This document shows, piece by piece, positions 27,341-37,229 of a DNA stretch of 64,000 nt; positions within the stretch are counted from its first letter, which is position 1, and every line of letters starts with the position of its first letter. The notes beneath the pieces were generated by a model. It ran no database searches. It was given only the letters and a program-made list of their open reading frames with translations, and was not told the origin of the DNA. Source of the stretch: Legionella parisiensis (GTDB lineage Bacteria; Pseudomonadota; Gammaproteobacteria; Legionellales; Legionellaceae). The translations under genes were made by a program, and so were the position numbers. The stretch spans positions 62,001 to 126,000 of the forward strand of contig NZ_LNYQ01000012.1 of the NCBI RefSeq assembly GCF_001467945.1. Direction: 5' to 3'.

Positions 27341-28793
27341 GTAATAACAGTAATGAAGCTAAAATGAATTCAGAGAAGTTAATTACACCTAAATATGGAA
27401 CATTTAATTCGGTTAGAAAGAATGCCAGCAAAAAGCCTTGCTGTGATAAGAAATAAATATTTAACCCGGATTGATAATAGAAAAACTGTATAAAATACAT
27501 CAGTAAACAAATAAGAAAAGTACCAAAACATACTATCAGATAGTTATCAGAATAATTTAAAAGACCTATTAAACCCGGCAAAGAAGAAAACTTTGTTCCA
27601 GCCTTGATGTCCATATAGCTCTGGGATATTTTGGAATAAAGACTGACTTTTTGCGTCGGCTTTTGAAAAATGGCCATTTTAAACAAATCCCATCCAACAT
27701 GTGGATAAGCAGTTGTAGCCAAAATTCCTTCAATACCTATCCATCGACTAATAGGTAATGACTTCAGTTGTTGCAACTGGAATTTCAGATTTGATTTATT
27801 ATGTACTATTAACTTTTTCAGCGTTAACTGATCAGATTTTTTATTTCTCTCCGACTTTCTCGACTTTTTATCAGTGAATGTAGTCTTGTGCGAACTATTG
27901 TGGCTATAGAAATAATAACTTCGCAACATACTCACAGCACCTAATGAGATAATTGCGAGAACAACATAAGTGATTACTAATTTTTTATATTGAGTGACTA
28001 AAGAATAAAAACTCTCTTTGAATAAAATAAAAAAGCAAGGAATTATCCACATGATTAAAATAGATCGGCTTAAAGTGGCTACTGAGATCAAACATGCAAT
28101 AATTATTGCGTAATGCCAATTTTTATAATCCTGCGTTAAAGCATCCAAACCCATTAAATAGGCTATCAATAAGGGTAAGAAAAATATCCAGACCCACGAT
28201 AACAGAAAATTAATATGGTAAGGAAAAATAACTGCAGGTGAAAGACCTATCATATAAAAATGGGTTTTAAAATTAATACAGCTTATTCCTAAACTAACAA
28301 GGAGTAATAAAAGCCAAATTCTTTTGGGATTCTTCAGATACCACTTGGGCACTTCCATCTGGCTTTTTAATGATGAAACACCCTTATTGCTGTAAGAAAA
28401 ACGACGACAGAGATAAAATAAAACATCGGCTGCTAAAATACCTAAAGCGGCATAACTTGCAACCATTAAAGCCCTATCCCAATAAAATCCCAAAGTGTGA
28501 ACATCGTTCCAATAACCAGTAGGTTCTACAAATTCCACTCCCAATACTAAATAAAACATTAATTTCAGCCAAACGCCCAAAAATAGCATGATTTTAAAGT
28601 AGAAAGATATATAGCTTTGCGCCAAGGATAAACTTGAAATTAATACTGTTAACCATATTACGTCAAACATGAAATAATAGAAGTCTGAGCCTTTATAATG
28701 GGCAACGCCAAATAAAGAGAAAAAAAACAAACCCATTATTAAAATAATTGAATACTTCATTGATATCAATTTGCTTTGCATTTTTTTCTCCAT
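27255..28793 (-). CDS. wzy: O-antigen polymerase-like membrane protein (Wzy)
   Basis: 512 residues with about 11-12 membrane segments and a long loop (about residues 290-345, lysine/serine rich: DKKSRKSERNKKSDQ). Size, topology and position at the end of the flippase/glycosyltransferase arm suit a Wzy-type polymerase that joins undecaprenyl-linked repeat units in the periplasm. Wzy proteins share little sequence, so the call rests mainly on topology and context. Codon use is AT-rich like the rest of the locus. Confidence 0.65.
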   Translation of the reverse strand: MEKKMQSKLISMKYSIILIMGLFFFSLFGVAHYKGSDFYYFMFDVIWLTVLISSLSLAQSYISFYFKIMLFLGVWLKLMFYLVLGVEFVEPTGYWNDVHTLGFYWDRALMVASYAALGILAADVLFYLCRRFSYSNKGVSSLKSQMEVPKWYLKNPKRIWLLLLLVSLGISCINFKTHFYMIGLSPAVIFPYHINFLLSWVWIFFLPLLIAYLMGLDALTQDYKNWHYAIIIACLISVATLSRSILIMWIIPCFFILFKESFYSLVTQYKKLVITYVVLAIISLGAVSMLRSYYFYSHNSSHKTTFTDKKSRKSERNKKSDQLTLKKLIVHNKSNLKFQLQQLKSLPISRWIGIEGILATTAYPHVGWDLFKMAIFQKPTQKVSLYSKISQSYMDIKAGTKFSSLPGLIGLLNYSDNYLIVCFGTFLICLLMYFIQFFYYQSGLNIYFLSQQGFLLAFFLTELNVPYLGVINFSEFILASLLLLLIHKWNVLFPVATAMRQGRLKIEAQNSY

Positions 28794-28944
28794 CTCACCT
28801 CGTGAAGTGTGCGTCAGTGAAACTAGGAAATAGTCCTTTAATAATTTTATAGTGGCTCTGCAAACTCAAGCGATTTTCTTCCTGCCACACCGTGCTTGCA
28901 TCTCTTCAGGCTATCCATGTACGTTATCTATACCGTTGTGCTAT

Positions 28945-29925
28945 CTATTCCTCAGTTTTCAATTTTTTTGCTAACAGCAATTTCCTTATGCCTTGATCAA
29001 ATATATTTCTTAATACCCTAACGCATCGATGCAAACTTTTATTAAAAAGTGCATTAAAAATGATATGGTATGTGTTTATTTTTGTAAGTTTCTGGGGCGC
29101 CAGTTTCATCGCTTTAAAAAAATATTTTACTCCCAATTTATATCGCCCTGATCGCCAGTGTGTTCTTCCAGAAATTAAATACGCTTGGCTTAGAATTAAT
29201 GGGGCCAATTCCAGCAATCTAGTATCAGTAGTACCATTTAAAATAGCTGACATTAATTTTACAAACTCATTCGCACGCTCCAGCGACGTATTTGCAAAAC
29301 TTGCTGATTGCTCATGTACTCGATGGGATCCAAGAACTACGGGCAACCTTATAAAAGGTCCTAGCTTTGCTAACCTTGTATGATATTCAAAATCACCAAT
29401 CAAAGAGTAATTACTATCCCAACCACCCATTTTATTAAACGCCGATTTCAGAAAAAAAGATCCTACGGCGATTGGTGTTCCGCCGCGAATAAGCATTTGA
29501 TAGTAATCGTAATCAGGTGTCGTAAGTTTTCTTATAAGCTTGGATTGATTATCAATTAAAAGATTATCACCGTAGGTTAGTACAATGTTTGAATTTTTCT
29601 TGAACTCAAGCACTGAGAGACTTACCGCGTTCGCAGCGAGTGTATCATCTGCACTCAAATACCCAATAATGGAACCTTTACTCATTGCCCATCCTTTATT
29701 CAAGGTTCGAGCCTGCCCCATATTCTCATGGGTTTCATAAAAAAAACGGCCTTGATATTTTTTTAAATAATCAGTTGTTCCATCTGTAGACCCATCATCT
29801 AATACAATCAGTTCTATATTAGGGTAATCTTGAGCTAAAACACTTTCTATTGCCTCTTCAAGATAGGGAAGAGCATTGTATGCAGGTATAACTATCGAAA
29901 CTAACGGCTCTGCATTATCACCCAT
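28945..29925 (-). CDS. Family 2 glycosyltransferase
   Basis: 326 residues. The GT-A nucleotide-sugar fold opens with VSIVIPAYNALPYLEEAIES and LIVLDDGSTDGT, followed by GYLSADDTLA (DxD-like metal site) and GGWDSNYSLIGDFEYHTRL. It probably adds one sugar of the polysaccharide repeat unit at the cytoplasmic face; donor and linkage are not predictable. The start overlaps the flippase 3' end by 25 bases, so translation is likely coupled. Confidence 0.85.
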   Translation of the reverse strand: MGDNAEPLVSIVIPAYNALPYLEEAIESVLAQDYPNIELIVLDDGSTDGTTDYLKKYQGRFFYETHENMGQARTLNKGWAMSKGSIIGYLSADDTLAANAVSLSVLEFKKNSNIVLTYGDNLLIDNQSKLIRKLTTPDYDYYQMLIRGGTPIAVGSFFLKSAFNKMGGWDSNYSLIGDFEYHTRLAKLGPFIRLPVVLGSHRVHEQSASFANTSLERANEFVKLMSAILNGTTDTRLLELAPLILSQAYLISGRTHWRSGRYKLGVKYFFKAMKLAPQKLTKINTYHIIFNALFNKSLHRCVRVLRNIFDQGIRKLLLAKKLKTEE

Positions 29926-31184
29926 GACTTCTCCCTACCCTTAAAATAAAACAAAGAAATACTCATCATAAACAACCAATAAATAAAATAGGTCAGGGCA
30001 AAAGCGTATGTCACTCCCACCACTCCAAACTTCCTTAAAAATATATGACCAAGAAGTACAAATATTAACCCAATCATACATTCACCGACAATGTACTCTT
30101 TAGTTTTTGATTTTGCAAGAAGCAAGTACGTATAGGTCCACCCTGCAATTTTAAAAAAATCACCAATCAATTGATACAAAAATAAACTCTCAGCAGCCAT
30201 AAATGTATCGTCATAAAATATTAAGAGAATTATTTTGCGTGAAATATAAATAACAAACAGCATGAGTGCAATTAAGGAAAACAATATCTTTTGCACTCGC
30301 CTCATTTCCTCTTTTAAAGAGGTGTTGTCTTCTAGTTGAGATAATTTGGGTAAATAATAAGTAGTAAGTATCGTTGTAACAAACAATAAATAAGCATCAG
30401 ATAACCTGAGCACGGATTGCCACATGCCAACGGCATCCCATCCATATAATGTATGAATATCATTTCGAACAAATACTTGGGATAATGGAACAGTGAGTGT
30501 ACTTATAATGGTCATCAACGAATAGTGCAATAATTTAAGCAGCTGCTCTTTTTCAATTCGAAATGAAAATAAAGAGCGAAACCATTTTTCACGATAAACA
30601 AACCCATAGGCAATAAAAAAAGTGATTCCCTGAGATAAAACAAACGCCCCCAGTGCCCCTTTTAACTTATAATGGTTTGTAAAGAAAGCAATTAAAATCA
30701 AACTCACAATACTGCTTAAAACATTAACACAAACCAATAATTTTATTTTGCCTAACCCATTAATAATTGACGTTATGAGCAGATACATTGCAGTAAATGC
30801 TTGTGCTGCCAATAGCCATTGCAGCAAATAGAGATAATCAGTTGCCCCCAAAAACATATGAGCAAACGAAGTACTAAAAATAAGGGTGAGCCCGATTACC
30901 AGACAGGAACAAAGGAGTGTATAACAAAACGCTGTAGATAAAAAAGAATACAACTTTTCTGGTAAATTAGTATATTCCGCAACATATTTAATGACTCCTA
31001 ATGTAACGCCTCCTCCAGCAACTACTGAGATAACATTAGCAATAGCCATAAACTGCCCCAATACACCAACCCCTTTTGGACCAGTATAAAGAGCCACTAG
31101 TTTTAAGGATAGAACACCAATGAGAACTTTAATTAATGTAGAAGTCCCCGATAAAATTGATGTCTGAACTAACTTACCTTTCAT
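29901..31184 (-). CDS. wzx: Polysaccharide flippase (Wzx)
   Basis: 427 residues with about 12 membrane segments, MATE/MOP-like. The N-terminus SILSGTSTLIKVLIGVLSLK and ALYTGPKGVGVLGQF resemble WzxE-type O-antigen translocases, which move undecaprenyl-PP-linked units across the inner membrane. It lies between glycosyltransferase genes in the minus-strand arm, 64 bases after the GT4 gene. Confidence 0.85.
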   Translation of the reverse strand: MKGKLVQTSILSGTSTLIKVLIGVLSLKLVALYTGPKGVGVLGQFMAIANVISVVAGGGVTLGVIKYVAEYTNLPEKLYSFLSTAFCYTLLCSCLVIGLTLIFSTSFAHMFLGATDYLYLLQWLLAAQAFTAMYLLITSIINGLGKIKLLVCVNVLSSIVSLILIAFFTNHYKLKGALGAFVLSQGITFFIAYGFVYREKWFRSLFSFRIEKEQLLKLLHYSLMTIISTLTVPLSQVFVRNDIHTLYGWDAVGMWQSVLRLSDAYLLFVTTILTTYYLPKLSQLEDNTSLKEEMRRVQKILFSLIALMLFVIYISRKIILLIFYDDTFMAAESLFLYQLIGDFFKIAGWTYTYLLLAKSKTKEYIVGECMIGLIFVLLGHIFLRKFGVVGVTYAFALTYFIYWLFMMSISLFYFKGREKSWVIMQSR

Positions 31185-31248
31185 GTTACGATCTCTTGGA
31201 ATCTATCATGCAGAATCTCCTGTTTCCTTATATAAGGAAATCCTACTT

Positions 31249-32301
31249 TTAAACACAACTGTTTCCGAGGGAATTATCCAGATTTTTTCTCCACAATAAC
31301 ATCTCTTCAATAACCTCATCCCACGTTTTTAAATGGCGAGTAGAAATGTTATCTTTTTTAATATGGAGCATCGTTCGGGGCAAATTTTCAACAGACAGTG
31401 TCTCAAAACTCATTCCTTTTAATAATTCTCTATGCGGGCCTATATCTGATATATATGATTCATCGGCAAGAAAGACACCTTCTGATACGCCGTTAGAAGA
31501 GTTCTCAATGTGGGTAGTTGAAATGTAATATTTTGTCTTCAAAAGGCTATTGAGTACCTCTTCTCTTGGTACAAAGCCCTTGATGATAATATTCTTATTC
31601 GTTTTCAGGCTAGCAGGAATAGACTTTTCATCACCAATAATTATCAATTTCAATTCAGGGTTGTTTTTTCTAAGGCTTTCATATACATGGAATGAATCTT
31701 CTACCGCTTTATAGCGATAGGTTCCTATAACCGTCGCAATGTTATCTCTTTCTTTCGGTTGTTCTTTTAAATTTAAAAATAATAACTCTTGATCACTCCC
31801 ATTCATTGACAAAACCTTTTTTGATGAATATTTATCATCAATAAAGCTTAAAGAAAAATTTGATTCTGCAGAAATGACATCCGCATTTTCGAAATTTTTT
31901 TTAATCCTTGAACCGAGACAGGTAAATTTCAACTTGTCAAACAATGATAATGGAATATTACGCGTGCACATGGGTAAAATATTACTTAGATGAAACCAAT
32001 TTATTTTTCCGAACTTATAATATATTGGAATACCATACGAATAATAAAATTCTGGCGTCCCTATTTCTTTTTGAAAATCTTTTAAATAAAAACAATCATT
32101 GAACAACCTTCGCAATTTGGATTGTTTTACAATGATGTACTGATTATTAGGAAATTGTTTTAGCAAATACTGGCAGAATGGATGAATGATAAAGTATGCG
32201 CCCCCATTGTCGTTAAACCACTTTGCATAAGCAACAAGCCTGTTTACCCCTCCACCAACATAAGAGACCGAAAAATTAAAAAGAAACTTATTTTTTAGCA
32301 T
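31249..32301 (-). CDS. GT-B fold glycosyltransferase (family 4-like)
   Basis: 350 residues. The N-terminal half carries SVSYVGGGVNRLVAYAKWF. The C-terminal half holds the donor-site features: ATVIGTYRYKA, LKLIIIGDEKS, IIIKGFVPREEVLNSL and SSNGVSEGVFLADES, where GT4 enzymes have their E-x7-E region. It likely transfers a sugar of the repeat unit. Its start overlaps the upstream SDR gene by 7 bases. Confidence 0.75.
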   Translation of the reverse strand: MLKNKFLFNFSVSYVGGGVNRLVAYAKWFNDNGGAYFIIHPFCQYLLKQFPNNQYIIVKQSKLRRLFNDCFYLKDFQKEIGTPEFYYSYGIPIYYKFGKINWFHLSNILPMCTRNIPLSLFDKLKFTCLGSRIKKNFENADVISAESNFSLSFIDDKYSSKKVLSMNGSDQELLFLNLKEQPKERDNIATVIGTYRYKAVEDSFHVYESLRKNNPELKLIIIGDEKSIPASLKTNKNIIIKGFVPREEVLNSLLKTKYYISTTHIENSSNGVSEGVFLADESYISDIGPHRELLKGMSFETLSVENLPRTMLHIKKDNISTRHLKTWDEVIEEMLLWRKNLDNSLGNSCV

Positions 32302-33149
32302 GAGCTAACCTTACTTAATAGTTGCTGTTCCAGATATGAACAAGCCGAGATGTAATGATGTTGCCCAAGACATTTTTCCGCTAATTTAACATTCGCTATA
32401 GAAACACGTATTTCGTTGATATTATCTGCATAATCCACGTCCAAAGAAATGCCTTTGCTTTGTAACGTCGTAAGGAGTGTACTTGTTGAAACACCTTGGC
32501 CACTGGCAATATTTAAGATAGGAATACCCGTTACAGTTAATAATCGTTCATAAGCCCAAACGATATCATCTACATGAATATAATCGCGTATGGCTTGTCC
32601 TTTATTAAATAATGTGATTCTTTTTTCTGAAAAGTGGGCATCGATTAAGCGATAAATCATTGAAAATTTGTCTTCTTGCCCACCGTATAAATTGAAAATT
32701 CGCGCAAGGGTATATTCAATTTTATGCTTGTTACAATAAAATGAAATTAACTGTTCGCAAGCAAATTTTAAAGCACCATGAATGTTCATAGGCGATGCGG
32801 GCATTGTTTCAAGGCAATTTTCATTTGAATTAGCGCCATAGACAGAACTACTGCTTGTATAAATTATTTTGTTGATTTTTGTTGCATTGGCACCAAGGAT
32901 ATCCAAAATAACTGCAAGATTTGCAATCGAATTCTTTACTATTGTTTCAGAGTTTACCTTGAAAAGTTCCGTTGATTTTTGAAAACAATTTAAAATGACG
33001 TTACAACGTTCTGTACTATTAATCAGATCAATTAATGATAACGGGGTGGCTACTATGTCAGCCGAAGAAAGCGCTACACACTGAGTTTTACCAAACTTTT
33101 TTAGTAACGCATTTGAAAGATTACCTCGTCCAATAAGGATTGTTTTCAT
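32295..33149 (-). CDS. NAD-dependent epimerase/dehydratase (extended SDR) with altered active site
   Basis: 284 residues. N-terminal ILIGRGNLSNALL is a shortened nucleotide-binding loop. Strand IIYTSSSSVYGAN supplies the catalytic serine, and LARIFNLYGG and YIHVDDIVWAYE are typical of sugar-nucleotide SDRs. The usual YxxxK reads HGALK (H124, K128), confirmed in the codons (CAT). It directly follows and overlaps by one base the initiating transferase gene, like 4-reductases that make the first sugar in other loci. With the tyrosine replaced it may be slow, use another acid, or be non-catalytic. Confidence 0.75.
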   Translation of the reverse strand: MKTILIGRGNLSNALLKKFGKTQCVALSSADIVATPLSLIDLINSTERCNVILNCFQKSTELFKVNSETIVKNSIANLAVILDILGANATKINKIIYTSSSSVYGANSNENCLETMPASPMNIHGALKFACEQLISFYCNKHKIEYTLARIFNLYGGQEDKFSMIYRLIDAHFSEKRITLFNKGQAIRDYIHVDDIVWAYERLLTVTGIPILNIASGQGVSTSTLLTTLQSKGISLDVDYADNINEIRVSIANVKLAEKCLGQHHYISACSYLEQQLLSKVSSC

Positions 33150-33754
33150 TATCTTGCTCCGAAACCAGTAAATATAACCCTTATGGTTTTTATAATGATT
33201 TGAATATCCAATAAAAACGATAAATTTTTCACGTACTCTAGATCGTAAGATACTTTAATTTTTGTAGTATCTTCAGAATCCGCATACCCCATTTTAACTT
33301 GGGCATAACCAGTGATTCCCGGTTTTACGAGGTGTCTTACCTTATAATCTGCTATAGTTTCTGTATATTTTTCAGCAAGCTGCATCGGTTCAGGTCTAGG
33401 ACCTATTAAACTCATATTTCCTATTAATATATTTAAAAACTGTGGCAACTCATCAAGCCGACGTTTGCGAATAATTTGGCCGAACTTAGTTACTCTGGGG
33501 TCATTTTCTGAGGCATAAACTAGCTTTTGATTGTCATTACGCATGGTTCTAAATTTATACATTCTAAAGGCCTGATTACCTCGCCCCATTCGCTCTTGTA
33601 TAAAAAAAACAGGACGTCCCATGGTAATTAAAATGATAAGAGAAATAACGAAAAATACGGGACTTAATAGAATTAAGATGCACAAGGATAAAACTCTTTC
33701 AAGAAAAGAACGAAAAAAAAGGTAAAACTGGGTGCGTCCTTTTAAGCGGTCCAT
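33149..33754 (-). CDS. Initiating phosphoglycosyltransferase (PglC/WcaJ C-terminal type)
   Basis: 201 residues, the minimal monotopic form. One N-terminal hydrophobic re-entrant segment (about 15-45) precedes the catalytic core: ERMGRGNQAFRMYKFRTM, KRRLDELPQFLNIL (catalytic Asp-Glu pair) and MSLIGPRP. It attaches the first sugar phosphate to undecaprenyl phosphate and thus starts repeat-unit synthesis. It is the first gene of the minus-strand arm, divergent from the WbuB-like gene. Confidence 0.92.
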   Translation of the reverse strand: MDRLKGRTQFYLFFRSFLERVLSLCILILLSPVFFVISLIILITMGRPVFFIQERMGRGNQAFRMYKFRTMRNDNQKLVYASENDPRVTKFGQIIRKRRLDELPQFLNILIGNMSLIGPRPEPMQLAEKYTETIADYKVRHLVKPGITGYAQVKMGYADSEDTTKIKVSYDLEYVKNLSFLLDIQIIIKTIRVIFTGFGAR

Positions 33755-34100
33755 ATGTATAAAATCTCTTCACCTGGAAAATAGTGGGATAGGGTATACT
33801 GAGTAACTCCATAGTTCAAGTCTGTATTTCCCTTAACATTGCTTTAGTGAATTACGCGATGAGAAAAGCGTTACAAAACAACGCATAAGCAAATGAGCGA
33901 GGGGTTGGACTCACTATGCACAGAAAATTAAAAATAGCGTTATGTGTCATTGATTATTATTAGCCCAAAGATAATGCTGCGGTATCTGTTTCTATTTTAA
34001 TCGTTAGGGCTTGTTTTTTGCTGGTTTTATTTCTAGTATGTTGCCTGGTTTATTAAGCTCTATTGGGCTTCTTTTTATTAAAATTTGGATAAGTGATTTA
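33755..34100. other. 346-bp divergent promoter region of the polysaccharide locus
   Basis: It separates the minus arm (33754 downward) from the plus arm (34101 upward) and must carry promoters for both. No palindromic operator or JUMPstart-like word was found. The frame from 34011 to 34100 is open but hydrophobic without a ribosome site and is treated as non-coding. Confidence 0.5.
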
Positions 34101-35336
34101 ATGAGGATATTATTAATTTCACAATATTTTTGGCCTGAGACATTTATTATCAATGAGTTAGTTCAAACTTTAACTCAGCAAGGTCATACAATAAAAGTAT
34201 TAACGGGCAAACCAAATTATCCTAATGGAGAAATCTTTGCTGGGTATACAAGACAAGGAATTGTTTCTGAAAGTTTCATACCTGGTGTCACCGTATTTAG
34301 AGCACCTCTACGAGGCCGCGGTAAAGGCGGGGCAAAGAATCTTATATTAAATTACCTATCTTTTGTTATTAATGGATTGCGTTTTTTTCCTTCTGCGATA
34401 AAAGGGGAATCATACGATGTTGTATTCGCATTTGGTTTATCCCCCATTACCTCCATAATACCCGCTATTTTCCTAAAATGGCGTTTGAAGAGCCATCTTG
34501 CTGTATGGATTCAAGATTTATGGCCCGAGAGTTTAAAGGCAACCGGTTTTATTCGAAATCCATTTCTATTGTGGCTGGTTGGTCAATTAGTGCGTGCAAT
34601 TTATTGTTGCTCCGATACGATTTTAGCTCAGTCGCACGCATTCAAAGCACCTATTTCACGCTATGCAAAAGAAAACAAAATAGTTTATTATCCTAACTCG
34701 TATAAAGAATCCAATAGTACAACAACGGATGTACCTAAAATACCAGAAAATCTGTTGAACGAACTGGACTCTAAATTTTGTGTGGTTTTTGCAGGAAATT
34801 TGGGAATCGCTCAGTCCCTGCCTACTTTAGTAGATGCAGCAGAGCAATTGCAGGACTTACCCGATTTTCGTTTGGTTTTTGTGGGCAGTGGCAGTATGTC
34901 CGAATGGCTTGGCCAGCAAAAAAAGGAAAAAAAGCTAGATAACATTATAATAGCAGGTAGATTTCCTGCCCTGGAAATGCCACATATATTGAGTCGCGCA
35001 GCAGCATTGCTTGTAAGTTTAAAAAAGGATGAAATCTTTTCTTATACTATCCCAAGTAAAATTCAGGCTTATCTGGCAGCAGGAAAGCCAATTATTGCTG
35101 CTCTGGATGGGGAAGCTGCGCGTGTAATTGAAAGAGCGGAAGCAGGTTTGACTTGTCCTTCTGAAGACACCCAAGGACTTGCTCAATGTATTCGGACGAT
35201 CTACAAGCTTGATTCTGTAGAGCGTAATAAAATGGGGGCATCAGGTAGAGCTTATTTTCTCGAGAACTTTAACATGACAACTCAAGCAAATAAGTTAATT
35301 GAGATTTTAAATGAGAGGATAAAGTCGGCAAAATGA
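34101..35336 (+). CDS. wbuB: WbuB-like family 4 glycosyltransferase
   Basis: 411 residues from the ATG at 34101, where MRILLISQYFWPETFIINEL matches the WbuB N-terminus; GGATAAG lies about 10 bases upstream. The longer frame from 34011 adds 30 unsupported residues. GT-B features are AVWIQDLWPESL, VFAGNLGIAQSLP, FVGSGSMSEWL and ISRAAALLVSLKKDEIFSYTIPSK. WbuB relatives transfer 2-acetamido-2,6-dideoxy-L-sugars such as L-FucNAc or L-QuiNAc, which fits the three sugar-nucleotide genes that follow; the 3' end overlaps the next start (ATGATGA). Confidence 0.85.
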   Translation: MRILLISQYFWPETFIINELVQTLTQQGHTIKVLTGKPNYPNGEIFAGYTRQGIVSESFIPGVTVFRAPLRGRGKGGAKNLILNYLSFVINGLRFFPSAIKGESYDVVFAFGLSPITSIIPAIFLKWRLKSHLAVWIQDLWPESLKATGFIRNPFLLWLVGQLVRAIYCCSDTILAQSHAFKAPISRYAKENKIVYYPNSYKESNSTTTDVPKIPENLLNELDSKFCVVFAGNLGIAQSLPTLVDAAEQLQDLPDFRLVFVGSGSMSEWLGQQKKEKKLDNIIIAGRFPALEMPHILSRAAALLVSLKKDEIFSYTIPSKIQAYLAAGKPIIAALDGEAARVIERAEAGLTCPSEDTQGLAQCIRTIYKLDSVERNKMGASGRAYFLENFNMTTQANKLIEILNERIKSAK

Positions 35337-36229
35337 TGAATAAAAAGATTTTAGTTTTAGGCAGTACAGGAATGCTGGGAAATGCTGTCTTTAGATTTTT
35401 AAGTACTAATCCACAGTTTCGGGTATTCGCAACAATGCGTCATGCTCAAGACAAACGATTTTTTGAAAATGTATTACACGATCAGATAATAACTAATGTG
35501 GATGTACTTAATAATGATGCATTGATGGATGTATTTGCGAAAGTTAATCCCGATATTGTTATTAATTGCATTGGCTTGATTAAACAACTTGCCATTGCAA
35601 AGGATCCTTTAGTAACGCTGCCTATCAATGCGATATTCCCGCATCGTCTTGTTAAATTATGTGCTTTATCCGCTGCGCGTTTAATCCATGTAAGTACGGA
35701 TTGTGTTTTCTCTGGACGAAAGGGGATGTACAAAGAAACAGATTTGTCCGATGCTGAAGATTTATATGGAAAATCTAAATTTATAGGCGAGTTAAATGAT
35801 TTTTCAAATGCTGTAACTCTTAGGACATCAATAATTGGCCATGAGTTAAATAGTAATTACGCATTAATTGACTGGTTTTTATCGCAACAAGGAAGTGTAA
35901 AAGGATATAAAAAGGCTATTTATTCCGGTTTACCAACAGTCGAGTTAGCTCGAGTAATTGCCGAATTTGTTCTTCCTAATGATAATCTTTCAGGTTTATA
36001 CCACGTATCATCAGATCCAATTGACAAATTTACCTTACTTAAATTGGTAGCAGAGACCTATGGAAAAGTAATTGATATTATTCCTGATGATCAGTTATGT
36101 ATTGATCGCTCACTTGATTCAACGCGCTTTAAAGAAGCGAGCGGCTATACTCCTCCTTCTTGGCCGGATTTAATTTTGAAAATGAAGGCTTTTAACCGAT
36201 TAAATTTGGATAACAATTCTCATGTTTGA
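35333..36229 (+). CDS. RmlD-like UDP-4-keto-sugar reductase (QnlB/WbvR type, no cupin)
   Basis: 298 residues. GSTGMLGNAVFRFL is the nucleotide loop; VINCIGLIKQ, RLIHVSTDCVFSGRKG and YGKSK (YxxxK) give an intact SDR active site. In the UDP-L-FucNAc pathway the corresponding enzyme (FnlB/CapF) is about 370 residues with a C-terminal metal-binding cupin; this one ends after the SDR domain. That shape fits the reductases of L-RhaNAc/L-QuiNAc pathways (WbvR, QnlB) instead. It lies between the WbuB-like transferase and fnlA-like genes, overlapping both. Confidence 0.78.
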   Translation: MMNKKILVLGSTGMLGNAVFRFLSTNPQFRVFATMRHAQDKRFFENVLHDQIITNVDVLNNDALMDVFAKVNPDIVINCIGLIKQLAIAKDPLVTLPINAIFPHRLVKLCALSAARLIHVSTDCVFSGRKGMYKETDLSDAEDLYGKSKFIGELNDFSNAVTLRTSIIGHELNSNYALIDWFLSQQGSVKGYKKAIYSGLPTVELARVIAEFVLPNDNLSGLYHVSSDPIDKFTLLKLVAETYGKVIDIIPDDQLCIDRSLDSTRFKEASGYTPPSWPDLILKMKAFNRLNLDNNSHV

Positions 36230-37229
36230 CAATAAAATATTAATGATTACTGGAGGAACGGGGTCGTTTGGTCATACCGTGCTAAAACGTTTCCTGGATA
36301 CTAATGTAAAAGAAATTCGCGTTTTTAGCCGTGATGAGAAAAAACAAGAAGATATGCGTATTGCTTTAGCAAACGATAAAGTCAAATTTTATCTTGGTGA
36401 TGTACGTGATTACGAAAGTTTGCGCTATGCGACAGCAGAGGTAGATTATATATTTCATGCTGCGGCATTAAAACAGGTTCCTTCTTGTGAATTTTACCCC
36501 ATGGAAGCGGTTAAAACGAATGTCATTGGAACTGAGAATGTTCTAAATTCAGCGATTGCAAATGGCGTAAAACGTGTGGTGGTTTTGAGCACAGATAAAG
36601 CAGTATATCCAATTAATGCAATGGGGATGTCTAAGGCAATTGCAGAAAAAATTATGATTGCGAAATCACGAATGATACCTGAGGCAGGTCCACTCATTTG
36701 TGCTACCCGTTATGGCAATGTCATGGCCTCCAGAGGCTCTGTTATTCCCCTTTTTATTAATCAGATAAAATCCAGAGAGCCGTTGACCATAACTGATGCG
36801 AATATGACGCGTTTTCTAATGTCACTCGAAGACTCTGTAGATTTAGTATTGTATGCCTTTCAATATGCCCAGCAAGGCGATATTTTCGTACAAAAGTCGC
36901 CCGCTTCTACAATCGGCGATCTCGCGCAGGCTTTAAAAGAATTATTTAATTACGATAAACCAATAAAGATTATTGGTACACGCCATGGTGAAAAACTTTA
37001 TGAATCATTAGTTTCACGAGAAGAAATGGCTAAAGCAGAAGATTTGCAACGCTATTATCGCATCCCTGCTGATAATCGTGATTTGAATTATAAAAAATAC
37101 TTTGTTGAAGGTGAAGAGCATATTTCTGAATCGGATGATTACACCTCTCATAATACTGCGAGACTGGATGTGGAAGGAATAAAGAAACTGCTTTTACAGC
37201 TAGATTATGTTAGGAATGAACTCCAATGA
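36222..37229 (+). CDS. fnlA: UDP-GlcNAc 4,6-dehydratase/5-epimerase (FnlA/WbjB/CapE)
   Basis: 335 residues. ITGGTGSFGHTVLKRFLD, VFSRDEKKQEDMR, HAAALKQVPSCEFYPMEAV and LSTDKAVYPINAMGMSK are hallmarks of CapE/WbjB. The catalytic motif is MxxxK (M134, K138) rather than YxxxK, as in that family. It converts UDP-GlcNAc into UDP-2-acetamido-2,6-dideoxy-L-arabino-hexos-4-ulose, the branch point to L-FucNAc or L-QuiNAc. It overlaps the reductase gene by 8 bases and the epimerase gene by 4. Confidence 0.93.
   Translation: MFDNKILMITGGTGSFGHTVLKRFLDTNVKEIRVFSRDEKKQEDMRIALANDKVKFYLGDVRDYESLRYATAEVDYIFHAAALKQVPSCEFYPMEAVKTNVIGTENVLNSAIANGVKRVVVLSTDKAVYPINAMGMSKAIAEKIMIAKSRMIPEAGPLICATRYGNVMASRGSVIPLFINQIKSREPLTITDANMTRFLMSLEDSVDLVLYAFQYAQQGDIFVQKSPASTIGDLAQALKELFNYDKPIKIIGTRHGEKLYESLVSREEMAKAEDLQRYYRIPADNRDLNYKKYFVEGEEHISESDDYTSHNTARLDVEGIKKLLLQLDYVRNELQ

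Noticed and set aside
34011..34100. Extended start of the WbuB-like gene
   Set aside because: The family N-terminus MRILLISQYFWPE begins at 34101 and there is a ribosome site there.
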